From assembly GCA_039798005.1 (NCBI GenBank), contig JBDKGV010000066.1:1-15975 (forward strand): a DNA stretch of 15,975 nt, in the 5' to 3' direction. The position numbers and the translations under genes were made by a program. The notes under the pieces were generated by a model, which saw nothing but the letters and a program-made list of their open reading frames with translations, did not search any database and was not told the DNA's origin. Position 1 is the first letter of the stretch; the number at the start of each line of letters is the position of its first letter. Below, in pieces: positions 1 to 7,067 of the stretch. Origin of the DNA: JBDKGV01 sp039798005 (GTDB lineage: Bacteria; Fibrobacterota; Fibrobacteria; UBA5070).

Positions 1-432
1 CCGCGCGGGGTGCGCCGCCTGATGCACCGCATGGTCAACGAGCTCAAGCTCCCGCTCTATGTGTTCGTGGACAACGACCCGTGGGGCTACTACATCTATT
101 CGGTGGTGAAGCAGGGCTCGATCTCGCTAGCCTACGAGTCGCGCCGCATGGCCATTCCGTCGGCCCGCTTCATCGGCCTCTCCAGTGCCGACGTCGAAAA
201 GTACCAGATCCCCGACGAGGTCACGATCCGACTGGAGGACACCGACATCAACCGCGCCAAGGAGATCATGGCCTACCCGTGGTTCCAGAGCAAGCCTTGG
301 CAGAAGGAGATCCAGCGCATGCTCTCCTCCAAGGTGAAGTTGGAGCTCGAGGCCCTCTCCGCGAAGGGAATCACCTACGCCTCGGACGAATTCCTGCCCA
401 GGAAATTGAAAGAGAAGGACTTCCTGGACTGA
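1..432 (+). CDS. top6A: DNA topoisomerase VI subunit A (Spo11-like), 3' part only
   Basis: This is the C-terminal 143 residues of a type IIB topoisomerase A subunit, which with subunit B makes transient double-strand breaks to pass DNA. The frame is open from base 1, so the start and the catalytic-tyrosine domain lie upstream of the window. What remains is most of the Toprim domain. The acidic metal-binding signature VDNDPWGYYIYS is at fragment residues 24-35, preceded by RRLMHRMVNELKLPLYVFV. It is followed by the family-typical KQGSISLAYES, YPWF and DEFLPRK stretches. The gene ends at a TGA and is convergent with the polysaccharide-export gene. The B subunit would be expected upstream but is outside the window. 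The family is mainly archaeal and eukaryotic, with scattered bacterial members. The family call is confident; the enzyme's in vivo role is inferred. Confidence 0.87.
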   Translation, partial: PRGVRRLMHRMVNELKLPLYVFVDNDPWGYYIYSVVKQGSISLAYESRRMAIPSARFIGLSSADVEKYQIPDEVTIRLEDTDINRAKEIMAYPWFQSKPWQKEIQRMLSSKVKLELEALSAKGITYASDEFLPRKLKEKDFLD

Positions 433-478
433 TTCCGACTGCGCCGCGGCATAGCGCTTGATCGCATCGTTCTTGGGA

Positions 479-512
479 CCCGCGTCGAAGGCGCATCGCC
501 TTCGCTAGCGGG
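479..512. repeat. Composite inverted repeat (nested hairpin)
   Basis: An 8-bp perfect stem, CGAAGGCG (486-493) with CGCCTTCG (497-504) around a CAT loop, is enclosed by a 5-bp outer stem, CCCGC (479-483) with GCGGG (508-512). It lies 47 bases after the top6A stop. No T-run follows on the + strand, so it is not a canonical intrinsic terminator. It may stabilise the mRNA 3' end or be a REP-like element. Confidence 0.6.
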
Positions 513-572
513 CACCGCGAGATCGCCTGACCGCAAAGTTTCACTGCCAGCGAATCCTTTTGCTGGGGTGCA

Positions 573-648
573 GGGGGCGGCAGCCCCCGCGAGCGGGTTC
601 CAAGGGTGGCCGGCGCCATCCTTGGCCGGGTCCGGGGCGGAGCCCCGG
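573..648. repeat. Array of three GC-rich hairpins in the convergent gap
   Basis: Three back-to-back inverted repeats are visible. The first pairs GGGGGC 573-578 with GCCCCC 583-588. The second pairs 601-610 with 615-624 (10 pairs including one G.T). The third pairs CCGGGGC 632-638 with GCCCCGG 642-648. The array sits between the 3' ends of convergent genes (stops at 432 and 714). The rest of the 433-713 gap holds the nested hairpin at 479-512 and no credible gene. On the minus strand a weak 5-bp stem followed by a T-run (about 675-706) could end the polysaccharide-export transcript. The GC-rich tandem layout resembles dispersed intergenic repeats of high-GC genomes, but copy number cannot be seen here. 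Confidence 0.6.
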
Positions 649-713
649 CAACAAGCATCAAACCCAACGGAAACGAAAAACAACCGTCAGCCGGTCCGAC
701 GCAGGCAAAATTC

Positions 714-3056
714 CTACCGGCTGTTGAGAAGCACGAAGATCGTCAACCCCGCCACCACGGTGGCCAGGATCGCATTGATCCCGCCGATGGTCTCGCCAAA
801 GCTCACCTTCTCGGGAATCTCCATCGGGACCGTCACCACCGAACCCGGATTGGGCCGGGTGCGGAAGCCGCCATCGCGCGTCTCGATCGAACCGTTGGCA
901 TACTGCACGTAGACACCGTCCGTGTTTGCCGAATCGGCAAAGCCACCGGCCATGGCGACATACCACTTCCAGTCCTTGCCTTCGACCCACACCACATTGG
1001 AAGGGCGACGCACACGGCCGTCGACCTTCACCGTCGCCGGTCGACGCGGCACGTCGATCGTGTCCCCGTCGCGCAGGGGCAGGTCGGTGATCGATCCGGG
1101 CTTCTTGAGGACCTCGGGGAAATCGACCGCAATGCGCCCCGTGCTGTCCTCGGCACGAAAAAGCCTTGCGGCCTCCATGTAACCCTCCGGCCGCGGACCA
1201 CCGCAGCGCACAAGCAACGACGAAAGGCGCTCCTCGGGAAATTGCAGTGCGTAAGTCCCCGGATGCGCGACATGGCCACGCACGGTCACCGTCTCCATCC
1301 GGCGGTACTGCGGATTGTACGGCACCGAGACATGGCCGAATGCGGAAACCGCCCGGTCTGCAGAGGCAACGGAAAGATTCGAATCCAGATCCAGGATCTC
1401 GACCAGGATCGAGTCGTTGTCCTGACGCAAATTTTCCAGGCGCACCTTTCCAAACTCCGCCCAGCGCAAGAACCCACCAGCACTGAGAATGAGGTCCTTG
1501 ACCGTCATGCCGTTGCGATAGGGCACCTTCCCTGGATTGCGCACCGCACCTGAAATCACGACACTGTCCTGGAAGAGCATCTTGCCTCGATGAAACACCG
1601 TAAGGGTGTCCAGTGGGCGCAAGGGAAGCGCCGATGCCGAATCCAAGGCAATCCGCCACTGGCTGCGGGAGCCATCGCGTTCGATCCGCTCGACCAAACC
1701 TCGCCCCAGATAGGCATCCAATCCCGGCCCTCCGGCCAGTTGCAGGATCTTGCCCGCCGTCACGCCTTCGCTCCATGGATAGTTGCCGGGAAAGCGCACT
1801 TCGCCCCGCACATGCACCGTCCTGCGGCTCGGATCGCGCCCCGGTTGCACCGTGACGACATCGTCGTCTTGGAGAAACGCCGTTTCGCCGCCCTTGAGAA
1901 GCGCTTGCGGCGAGGGCAATGCCACGACGTCCCGGCGGCCATCCTCGAAGGTGCGCAGCACGGAAAGCGAAGTGGAGGCGGCAGTGGCCTTGAGCCCACC
2001 GGCATATTCAAGCAAGTCCCGGGCATCCTCGGACGGCAAGAGTTCGTACCAACCCGGATTGCCCACATCGCCGCGTGCCCGCACGACCATCCCCTTGCGC
2101 GGCACCCGAACCACGTCGCCATCTTGGAGCACATCGCCCGCAGGCCGTTTGCCGTTGAAGAAGTATTCGTACAGGTCGACCTTGAGAATCAAGCCACCCC
2201 GATTGATCTGCACCACCCGCTCGGTCCCGAGGTCGGAGGGGCCCTTGGCTTGGAAAAGGGCAGCCAACACCGAAGTGTTGCCCGAAAGCAGATACCCACC
2301 GGGATTGACCACATCGCCGACCACAAAGACGCGAATGCGCTTGAGCTTGCCCAAAGTGATATCCAAGCTCGCCTGCCCCGTGGAGAGTCCTGAATAGATC
2401 CTGGAAAGGCGTTTCTTGAGCAGATCCTCAGCGCCCTTGAGCGTCTTCCCGTTGAGACTCACGACACCGATCCCTTCGACCGACACCTGCCCGTCGCGAT
2501 CCAAGGTGAGCTGGTAGCGCGCTTCCTTTTGCCCCCACAGCGTGAGGATCATCTCATCGCCCGGCCCCATCTGGTAGTTGGAACCGACGGCCCCGGTGAA
2601 GGAGGCGAACATGGAAGGATCGGCGTTTTTGAAGATGCGCCGTCCGTAGCGCAACAAACTGTCCGGAGTGGCCGTATCCTTGGGAGGTCTGCGCAGGCCA
2701 GCGCCCTGTTGCGGACGTGCCGTATCCTGCCGCCCGGAAGGTCCAGCTTCCATCGAAGTCTCGTTGGGATCCAAGGCGCCAAGAGTATCGATCTCATTGG
2801 TGCGTGCGCTGCCCCGCCCGACAGGACTCTCACTGCCCCGCCCCGCCGATGACTCCAAGCTCTTCTGGCGCACCAGATCACGCGCCTGATCGGCATTCAT
2901 CCCAGTCGGCAAGTCCACCATGCCCACCGAGGCTGCCATCGAAAAAGCGGACAGGCACAGCAAGACGGTCAAGCAGTGGATCGATCGGTTCGCAATGCAC
3001 CGGCACACGGCAGAAAACCCGCGCCCGGCACACCCCGAGTTTTTGGTCTGGAGCAT
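714..3056 (-). CDS. SLBB-repeat polysaccharide export protein (Wza-like)
   Basis: This is probably an envelope protein for exporting capsular or exopolysaccharide. Numbering is from the ATG at 3056 (780 aa). A signal peptide precedes a Pro/Arg/Gly-rich low-complexity stretch (about 65-135). A Poly_export domain starts near residue 162 (YQMGPGDEM). Six SLBB-like repeats of the form (V/I)xGxVxxPGxY...LLxxAGG begin near residues 245, 327, 416, 501, 592 and 678. A hydrophobic C-terminal segment (756-777) ends in NSR and could span a membrane. Canonical Wza is about 380 aa with fewer SLBB units, so this is a much longer form. No capsule genes are adjacent. The start is uncertain: the frame opens to an ATG at 3155, and a GTG at 3008 lies just before the signal core. 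None has a good ribosome-binding site. The ATG at 3056 was chosen because it leaves a plausible leader. Confidence 0.85.
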   Translation of the reverse strand: MLQTKNSGCAGRGFSAVCRCIANRSIHCLTVLLCLSAFSMAASVGMVDLPTGMNADQARDLVRQKSLESSAGRGSESPVGRGSARTNEIDTLGALDPNETSMEAGPSGRQDTARPQQGAGLRRPPKDTATPDSLLRYGRRIFKNADPSMFASFTGAVGSNYQMGPGDEMILTLWGQKEARYQLTLDRDGQVSVEGIGVVSLNGKTLKGAEDLLKKRLSRIYSGLSTGQASLDITLGKLKRIRVFVVGDVVNPGGYLLSGNTSVLAALFQAKGPSDLGTERVVQINRGGLILKVDLYEYFFNGKRPAGDVLQDGDVVRVPRKGMVVRARGDVGNPGWYELLPSEDARDLLEYAGGLKATAASTSLSVLRTFEDGRRDVVALPSPQALLKGGETAFLQDDDVVTVQPGRDPSRRTVHVRGEVRFPGNYPWSEGVTAGKILQLAGGPGLDAYLGRGLVERIERDGSRSQWRIALDSASALPLRPLDTLTVFHRGKMLFQDSVVISGAVRNPGKVPYRNGMTVKDLILSAGGFLRWAEFGKVRLENLRQDNDSILVEILDLDSNLSVASADRAVSAFGHVSVPYNPQYRRMETVTVRGHVAHPGTYALQFPEERLSSLLVRCGGPRPEGYMEAARLFRAEDSTGRIAVDFPEVLKKPGSITDLPLRDGDTIDVPRRPATVKVDGRVRRPSNVVWVEGKDWKWYVAMAGGFADSANTDGVYVQYANGSIETRDGGFRTRPNPGSVVTVPMEIPEKVSFGETIGGINAILATVVAGLTIFVLLNSR

Positions 3057-3429
3057 GAGAGGGCAGAAAGTACACGACTCATCCCGTGCCCGCTCTGCAA
3101 TTCGCACAATTCGCAAGGCCAGCAAGGTCAAAGTGTTGACTGCTTTTGCCTTCATGCCTCAAGCCTGTTGTCCAAGCCTCCGACTTGCCGGGTTGGTCGC
3201 AAAAAATACCCGTACGGTTCAGTTGCCAGCAAACAACCGCCCATGGCATCAGATGGACGCGGCCCTTTCCGGCTGACACCAAGCGCATCGGCTCCCTCAC
3301 GCCCATGAAAACATCGCTTCACCGGGCGCTCGAATAATTGGATTGAAGAGTCCGGTGCTTTTGTTAGCTTTGACATGCTTTCGGCGGCAACGCCGGGTAC
3401 CATCCACCTTCGAAAGGGACAGTGACTCA
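3057..3429. other. Divergent intergenic region between export gene and gap
   Basis: This stretch separates the export gene (leftward) from gap (rightward). On the left it holds a perfect tandem 9-bp repeat, CAATTCGCA, at 3098-3106 and 3107-3115. On the right it holds a candidate gap promoter and a short hairpin in the gap leader (CGGCG 3382-3386 with CGCCG 3391-3395, GCAA loop). If the export gene really starts at 3155, bases 3057-3155 are coding. No other gene is supported. Confidence 0.5.
3343..3370 (+). promoter_or_regulatory. Candidate gap promoter
   Basis: TTGAAG (3343-3348) and TAGCTT (3365-3370) are 16 bases apart, about 60 bases before the gap start codon. The -10 extends to TAGCTTTG, which also fits the TAnnTTTG box described for Bacteroidetes promoters. 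It is weak by E. coli standards. Confidence 0.35.
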
Positions 3430-4428
3430 ATGGCTATCAAGATTGGTATCAACGGATTTGGCCGTATCGGCCGCATGGTTTTCCGCGCCGCCATCAAGAA
3501 CTTCTCCGACGTCGAGATCGTCGGCATCAACGACCTGCTCGAGCCCGGCTACTTGGCTTACATGCTCAAGTACGACTCCGTGCACGGCAAGTTCCAGGGT
3601 GAAGTGTCCGTCGACGGCACCAACCTGGTCGTCAACGGCAAGACCATCCGTCTGACCGCTGAGCGCGACGCCGCCAACCTCAAGTGGAACGAAGTCGGTG
3701 CCGACATCGTCATCGAGTCCACCGGCCTGTTCTTGGACAAGGAATCCGCCGCCAAGCACATCGCTGCTGGCGCCAAGAAGGTCATCATGTCGGCTCCTTC
3801 CAAGGACGACACCCCGATGTTCGTGTACGGCGTGAACCACGAGACCTACGCCGGTCAGACCATCGTCTCGAACGCTTCCTGCACCACCAACTGCTTGGCT
3901 CCGATCGCCAAGGTGTTGAATGACAAGTGGGGAATCGAGAAGGGTCTCATGACCACCGTGCACGCAGCCACCGCCACGCAGAAGACCGTCGACGGTCCTT
4001 CCGCCAAGGATTGGCGCGGCGGCCGCGGCATCCTCGAGAACATCATCCCCTCCTCCACCGGCGCCGCCAAGGCAGTGGGCGTGGTCATTCCCGAGCTGAA
4101 CAAGAAGCTCACCGGCATGGCCTTCCGCGTCCCCACCTCCGACGTCTCCGTGGTCGACCTCACCGTCGTCCTGAAGACCCCGGCCAAGATGGCTGACATC
4201 ATCGCCGAGATGAAGGCTCAGTCACAGGGCGCCCTCAAGGGCGTGCTCGGCTTCACCGACGAGAAGGTCGTTTCGACCGACTTCGTGGGCGAGACCTGCA
4301 CCTCCGTGTTCGACGCCGAAGCCGGCATCCAGCTGGACGAGACCTTCGTGAAGGTCGTCTCTTGGTACGACAACGAGTGGGGCTATTCCAACAAGGTCCT
4401 GGAGATGGTCAAGGTCATCGCCAAGTAA
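3430..4428 (+). CDS. gap: Glyceraldehyde-3-phosphate dehydrogenase, type I
   Basis: This cytoplasmic glycolytic enzyme oxidises glyceraldehyde 3-phosphate to 1,3-bisphosphoglycerate with NAD+ and phosphate. The 332-residue length is typical. The Rossmann motif GINGFGRIG is at 6-14 and the NAD-contacting IND at 31-33. The active-site stretch SNASCTTNCLAP contains catalytic Cys151, and His178 is in TTVHAATATQK. The C-terminal WYDNEWGYSNKV block is also present. The frame is open further upstream to 3343, but MAIKIGINGFG is the family N-terminus, and AGGGA (about 3415) sits at a usable distance. The gene is monocistronic: it has its own leader hairpin and is followed by a strong terminator at 4464. 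Its 3' end is partly duplicated downstream at 4510-4575. The assignment is secure. Confidence 0.97.
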   Translation: MAIKIGINGFGRIGRMVFRAAIKNFSDVEIVGINDLLEPGYLAYMLKYDSVHGKFQGEVSVDGTNLVVNGKTIRLTAERDAANLKWNEVGADIVIESTGLFLDKESAAKHIAAGAKKVIMSAPSKDDTPMFVYGVNHETYAGQTIVSNASCTTNCLAPIAKVLNDKWGIEKGLMTTVHAATATQKTVDGPSAKDWRGGRGILENIIPSSTGAAKAVGVVIPELNKKLTGMAFRVPTSDVSVVDLTVVLKTPAKMADIIAEMKAQSQGALKGVLGFTDEKVVSTDFVGETCTSVFDAEAGIQLDETFVKVVSWYDNEWGYSNKVLEMVKVIAK

Positions 4429-4463
4429 GGCTTTTCCCGGCCATCGGTCGGGAACTCCCTTTG

Positions 4464-4494
4464 GCCCCTGTCACTTCGGTGGCAGGGGCTTTTT
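4464..4494 (+). terminator. Rho-independent terminator of gap
   Basis: An 11-bp stem has its left arm at 4464-4474 and its right arm at 4479-4489. It closes on a TTCG loop (the UUCG tetraloop in RNA) and is followed by five T (4490-4494). It begins 35 bases after the gap stop. It contains a T.G wobble at the same stem position as the terminator at 6500. Confidence 0.92.
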
Positions 4495-4509
4495 GCTGTC
4501 ATCTCCAGC

Positions 4510-4575
4510 TACGACAATCGACTGGGGCGAACTCCAACAAGGTCCTGGAGAGGCCCGCGGTCATCGCCAAGTAAG
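4510..4575 (+). pseudogene. Decayed duplicate of the gap 3' end
   Basis: Sixty-six bases align with the last 64 bases of gap (4366-4429). Two long runs are identical: TCCAACAAGGTCCTGGAGA and GGTCATCGCCAAGTAAG, the latter covering the last codons and stop. The copy has small indels and substitutions, so the GAPDH frame is broken and it cannot encode a useful peptide. It lies just beyond the gap terminator and is itself followed by a related terminator. This suggests that a gap-tail-plus-terminator unit was duplicated locally, or was left behind by recombination. The similarity is directly visible; the mechanism is inferred. Confidence 0.8.
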
Positions 4576-4590
4576 AAGTTCCAACCCGTT

Positions 4591-4613
4591 CACCCTGAGC
4601 TTGTCGAAGGGTG
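4591..4613. repeat. Short palindromic intergenic repeat
   Basis: The arms CACCCT (4591-4596) and AGGGTG (4608-4613) flank an 11-base centre, GAGCTTGTCGA. Very similar sequences containing TTCGACAAGCTCAGGGTG on the opposite strand are, to my knowledge, common dispersed intergenic repeats in many bacterial genomes. Only one copy is in this window. Confidence 0.55.
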
Positions 4614-4627
4614 TCCGTTGTGCTTCG

Positions 4628-4658
4628 GCCCTCATCACGCAAGTGGCGAGGGCTTTTT
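4628..4658 (+). terminator. Rho-independent terminator downstream of the gap remnant
   Basis: The arms are GCCCTCATCAC (4628-4638) and GTGGCGAGGGC (4643-4653), with a GCAA loop and five T after the stem. There is one A/C mismatch and one T.G wobble. It differs at only two positions over about 34 bases from the terminator at 6500-6530. No intact gene ends just before it, so it is probably a duplicated or relict terminator, or a second barrier before the phosphatase gene. Confidence 0.85.
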
Positions 4659-4720
4659 CGTGCCCGGAATCATGGCAATGCCCGCGATACGGGACTGAAA
4701 CGAGTCTGCATGGAACATAA

Positions 4721-4749
4721 TTGAGATTGTGTCCAGGTTTCTTGCTAAA
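4721..4749 (+). promoter_or_regulatory. Weak candidate promoter of the PhoX-like gene
   Basis: TTGAGA (4721-4726) is 17 bases from GCTAAA (4744-4749), about 30 bases before the GTG start. The -10 matches poorly. It is offered because the A/T-rich patch follows the terminator directly. No clear Pho box was seen. Confidence 0.28.
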
Positions 4750-4778
4750 GTCAGCAGATCCAAATCGAGGGGGCACTC

Positions 4779-6455
4779 GTGAGACTATCCATCGGCATCC
4801 TGGCTCTTTCCGCCACCATCGCTTCGGCCGCACTGCCTTTCGCACCGATCGACTCCTCGTGGAGCGCACTCACCTTGAAGCACCCGACCGGCATGCGCGC
4901 CAGCGTCCTGCTGCGCACCGGCGACACCATCGATGGGCTCGGCGGGGTGAAGACCTTGGTCCGGAAGAACCTCGACTACATCGGCTTCCGGGGACTTGGC
5001 CCCTCGGCCGGCAACGACAGCGCCATCCTGGGCGTAAACTCGGAACTGCGGGACAGCTCCACCGCCCACGGGGATGGCGGCGGCTTCACCCTGTTCAAGG
5101 TCGTGCGCAACCCCAACGACGGCACCTGGGCGCGGGTCGGCTCCGGCAAGGCGTTGAACTTCCGTTCCATCGGCGGCACTTGGGTCAATTGCGGCGGCTT
5201 CGACACGCCTTGGGGCACCATGGTCTCGGGCGAGGAATACCCGCCGCTGAGCAATGCCGAAGCCTACGCCAGCGGCAAGCAGATCCGCGACACCTCGGAC
5301 GTGATCGTGAAGACCATGGGTTTCGACGACACCTTGCGTCGGTTCGAGGCACTTGGATGGATGACCGAGATCGACCCGATCACCGGCACGGCCCGCAAGC
5401 TCTACAAGATGGGACGCTTCTCGCACGAGGGCGGTGCCCTGCTTCCTGATCGCCGCACGGTGATCCTCACCGACGACGCCACTCCGGCCGTGCTCTTCAA
5501 GTTCGTGGCAAGCAAGGTGGACGACTTCACCGACGGCCAACTCTACGCCTACAAGCAGACCGAGGACAAGTCGGGCGGCTCCTGGATCATGCTCCCGATG
5601 CAACTGGATTCCCTGGTCAACATCCGCGACGTGGCCATCCGCCGCGGCGCCACCGTCGGGATTCGCCACGAATGGGCCGTCTATCACGGTGGCAAGGTCT
5701 ACATCAACGAGACCGGCATCGACAACGACAAGGGCGCCCTGGCCAACGCGGTGAAGAGCGGCGCCACCGTCGAAGGCCACCTCAAGGGCGGCGTGTGGGC
5801 CAACGACACCGCCAAGGACTACTACGGGCGCACCCTGGTCTTGGACACCCTGACCAATGCCCTCACCGTATTGGTCGAAGGCGGAGTCTCGGCCTCCGGA
5901 AAGCACTTCTCGAACCCCGACGGCATGCATGTCCAGGTCGTGGACGGCAAGGCCTGGCTTGTGATCATGGAAGATCTCAACGGCGCAAGCCAAGGACGCG
6001 ATCCCGGCGGCAACAACAACTGCGAAGCCTGGTGGCTGGACCTGACCATGCCGCGCCCGACCCTGGACAGTCTCCAGCGCATGCTGGTGGGCGCCAACGG
6101 AGCCGAGCTGACCGGCGGGAACCAGACACCCGACGGCCGTACCATGTTCGTGACCGTGCAGCATCCTTCCGCAAGCAACACTGCCCCTTGGGACAAGGAT
6201 GTCGTCGTGGCGCTGACGGGCTTCACCCCTGCGACGACCGGCATTTCCCGCTCGGTCCAAGCCGCAGGCTCCGCACGTCCCTTCGTTCTCGATCAGGCCA
6301 ACCTCGTGTTCCAAGTCCCGACCACCGGCACCCTGCGCCGGCTCGACGGCTCGGTGCGCCAGCGCTTCACGGACGCCCACAAAGTGAACGTCCCGGCTGG
6401 CGGCGCATGGCTGGTGGAGACCGCCACCGGCTCCTGGTCCTTCGTGAAGCCCTGA
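4779..6455 (+). CDS. Secreted PhoX/DUF839-family phosphatase
   Basis: This is a probable exported phosphomonoesterase of the PhoX (DUF839) beta-propeller family, whose characterised members use calcium and iron. It has 558 residues. The GTG start at 4779 follows a strong GAGGGGG ribosome-binding site. A signal peptide, MRLSIGILALSATIASA, is probably cleaved near residue 17 or 18. Family motifs appear in order: NCGGFDTPWGTMVSGEE (137-153, with Cys138 and the Glu pair), GRFSHEGG (212-219), INETGIDND (309-317), SNPDGM (378-383), EDLNG (398-402) and TGGNQTPDGRTMF (445-457), then VQHPS. Unlike classical PhoX there is no twin-arginine signal; the leader looks Sec-type. The last ~60 residues are a small extra domain. 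The gene is alone, with a terminator at 6500. Family membership is solid; substrate is unproven, and esterase-like DUF839 proteins are an alternative. Confidence 0.85.
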   Translation: MRLSIGILALSATIASAALPFAPIDSSWSALTLKHPTGMRASVLLRTGDTIDGLGGVKTLVRKNLDYIGFRGLGPSAGNDSAILGVNSELRDSSTAHGDGGGFTLFKVVRNPNDGTWARVGSGKALNFRSIGGTWVNCGGFDTPWGTMVSGEEYPPLSNAEAYASGKQIRDTSDVIVKTMGFDDTLRRFEALGWMTEIDPITGTARKLYKMGRFSHEGGALLPDRRTVILTDDATPAVLFKFVASKVDDFTDGQLYAYKQTEDKSGGSWIMLPMQLDSLVNIRDVAIRRGATVGIRHEWAVYHGGKVYINETGIDNDKGALANAVKSGATVEGHLKGGVWANDTAKDYYGRTLVLDTLTNALTVLVEGGVSASGKHFSNPDGMHVQVVDGKAWLVIMEDLNGASQGRDPGGNNNCEAWWLDLTMPRPTLDSLQRMLVGANGAELTGGNQTPDGRTMFVTVQHPSASNTAPWDKDVVVALTGFTPATTGISRSVQAAGSARPFVLDQANLVFQVPTTGTLRRLDGSVRQRFTDAHKVNVPAGGAWLVETATGSWSFVKP

Positions 6456-6499
6456 GCCTTTCCGACATTTTCCCCACTCTTTCGGGGAATCGCAGACCG

Positions 6500-6530
6500 G
6501 CCCTCGTCACGCAAGTGGCGAGGGCTTATT
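6500..6530 (+). terminator. Rho-independent terminator of the PhoX-like gene
   Basis: The arms GCCCTCGTCAC (6500-6510) and GTGGCGAGGGC (6515-6525) pair over 11 positions with one T.G wobble, around a GCAA loop. TTATT follows. It lies 44 bases after the phosphatase stop and is a near-identical sister of the element at 4628-4658. The remainder of 6531-6641 shows no gene. Confidence 0.85.
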
Positions 6531-6641
6531 CGTATTTGGACAGATTCTGGCAGCCCGAGCTCCTGAGCCCGACGGCACCCGCTGGCAGGGCAAGCATCTC
6601 CTGGGAAGCCGTCGCGCCATTCGATGATTTGACAATTCCTG

Positions 6642-7004
6642 TCAGGCCACCACGGATGGCCGGGCGCGGGCCTCGCGGATCGCCTCGTGGTTGGCGGTGG
6701 CCCAGGCGACCAAGGCATCGACCGGCTCAAGCAAGGAATGGCCAAGCGGCGTGAGCGTGTACTCCACCTGCGGCGGGACCGTCGCATGGACCTTGCGCGA
6801 GATCAGGCCGTCCTGCTCCAGGTGCCGCAGCGTCTGGGCGAGCATCCGCTGGGAGATGTCGTCGATGGCCCGGCGCAGGACGGAAAAGCGCAGCGTGCCG
6901 TTCTTGAGCTCACCCAGGACCAACAAGCTCCAGCGGTCGCCGATGCGGTCCAGCACGTCGCGCACCGGGCAACGGTCCGCGTAGCTTGCCTTGGATGGAT
7001 GCAT
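6642..7004 (-). CDS. HxlR-family (winged-helix) transcriptional regulator
   Basis: This 120-residue cytoplasmic DNA-binding protein carries the HxlR signature. CPVRDVLDRIGDRWSLLVLGEL spans 12-33 with the conserved N-terminal Cys12, which is redox- or quinone-sensing in relatives such as YodB and QorR. It continues with LRFSVLRRAIDDISQRMLAQTLRHLEQDGLI (38-68) and YTLTPLG (82-88). The frame extends upstream to 7388, but that extension lies inside the oppositely oriented qorB. The ATG at 7004 has GAGG five bases ahead. It is divergent from qorB across 154 bases of palindrome-rich DNA, the arrangement of ytfH (qorR) and ytfG (qorB) in E. coli. It therefore probably represses qorB, and perhaps itself, in response to electrophiles or quinones; the inducer is inferred. 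Confidence 0.9.
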   Translation of the reverse strand: MHPSKASYADRCPVRDVLDRIGDRWSLLVLGELKNGTLRFSVLRRAIDDISQRMLAQTLRHLEQDGLISRKVHATVPPQVEYTLTPLGHSLLEPVDALVAWATANHEAIREARARPSVVA

Positions 7005-7028
7005 GGCCGCCTCGATTCCGCATTGGGT

Positions 7029-7052
7029 GGTTACTGAAAGGTTACCTGGTAA
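7029..7052. promoter_or_regulatory. Candidate operator next to the HxlR gene
   Basis: GGTTAC occurs twice, at 7029-7034 and 7040-7045, exactly 11 bp apart. The second copy overlaps the perfect palindrome TTACC-T-GGTAA (7042-7052). It lies 25-48 bases upstream of the HxlR start codon, a natural place for autoregulation. Confidence 0.45.
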
Positions 7053-7067
7053 GGAAAAAGACCCCTC

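Noticed and set aside
606..2397. Long rightward open frames opposite the export gene (for example 606-1553 and 1590-2393)
   Set aside because: They are antisense to a gene with clear SLBB repeats. Their Arg/His/Pro-rich composition is typical of GC-biased shadow frames.
4785..6380. 531-codon leftward frame opposite the PhoX-like gene
   Set aside because: Composition is shadow-like (rich in Gly, Ala, Val, His) and no motif is recognised, while the rightward frame carries the full set of PhoX motifs.
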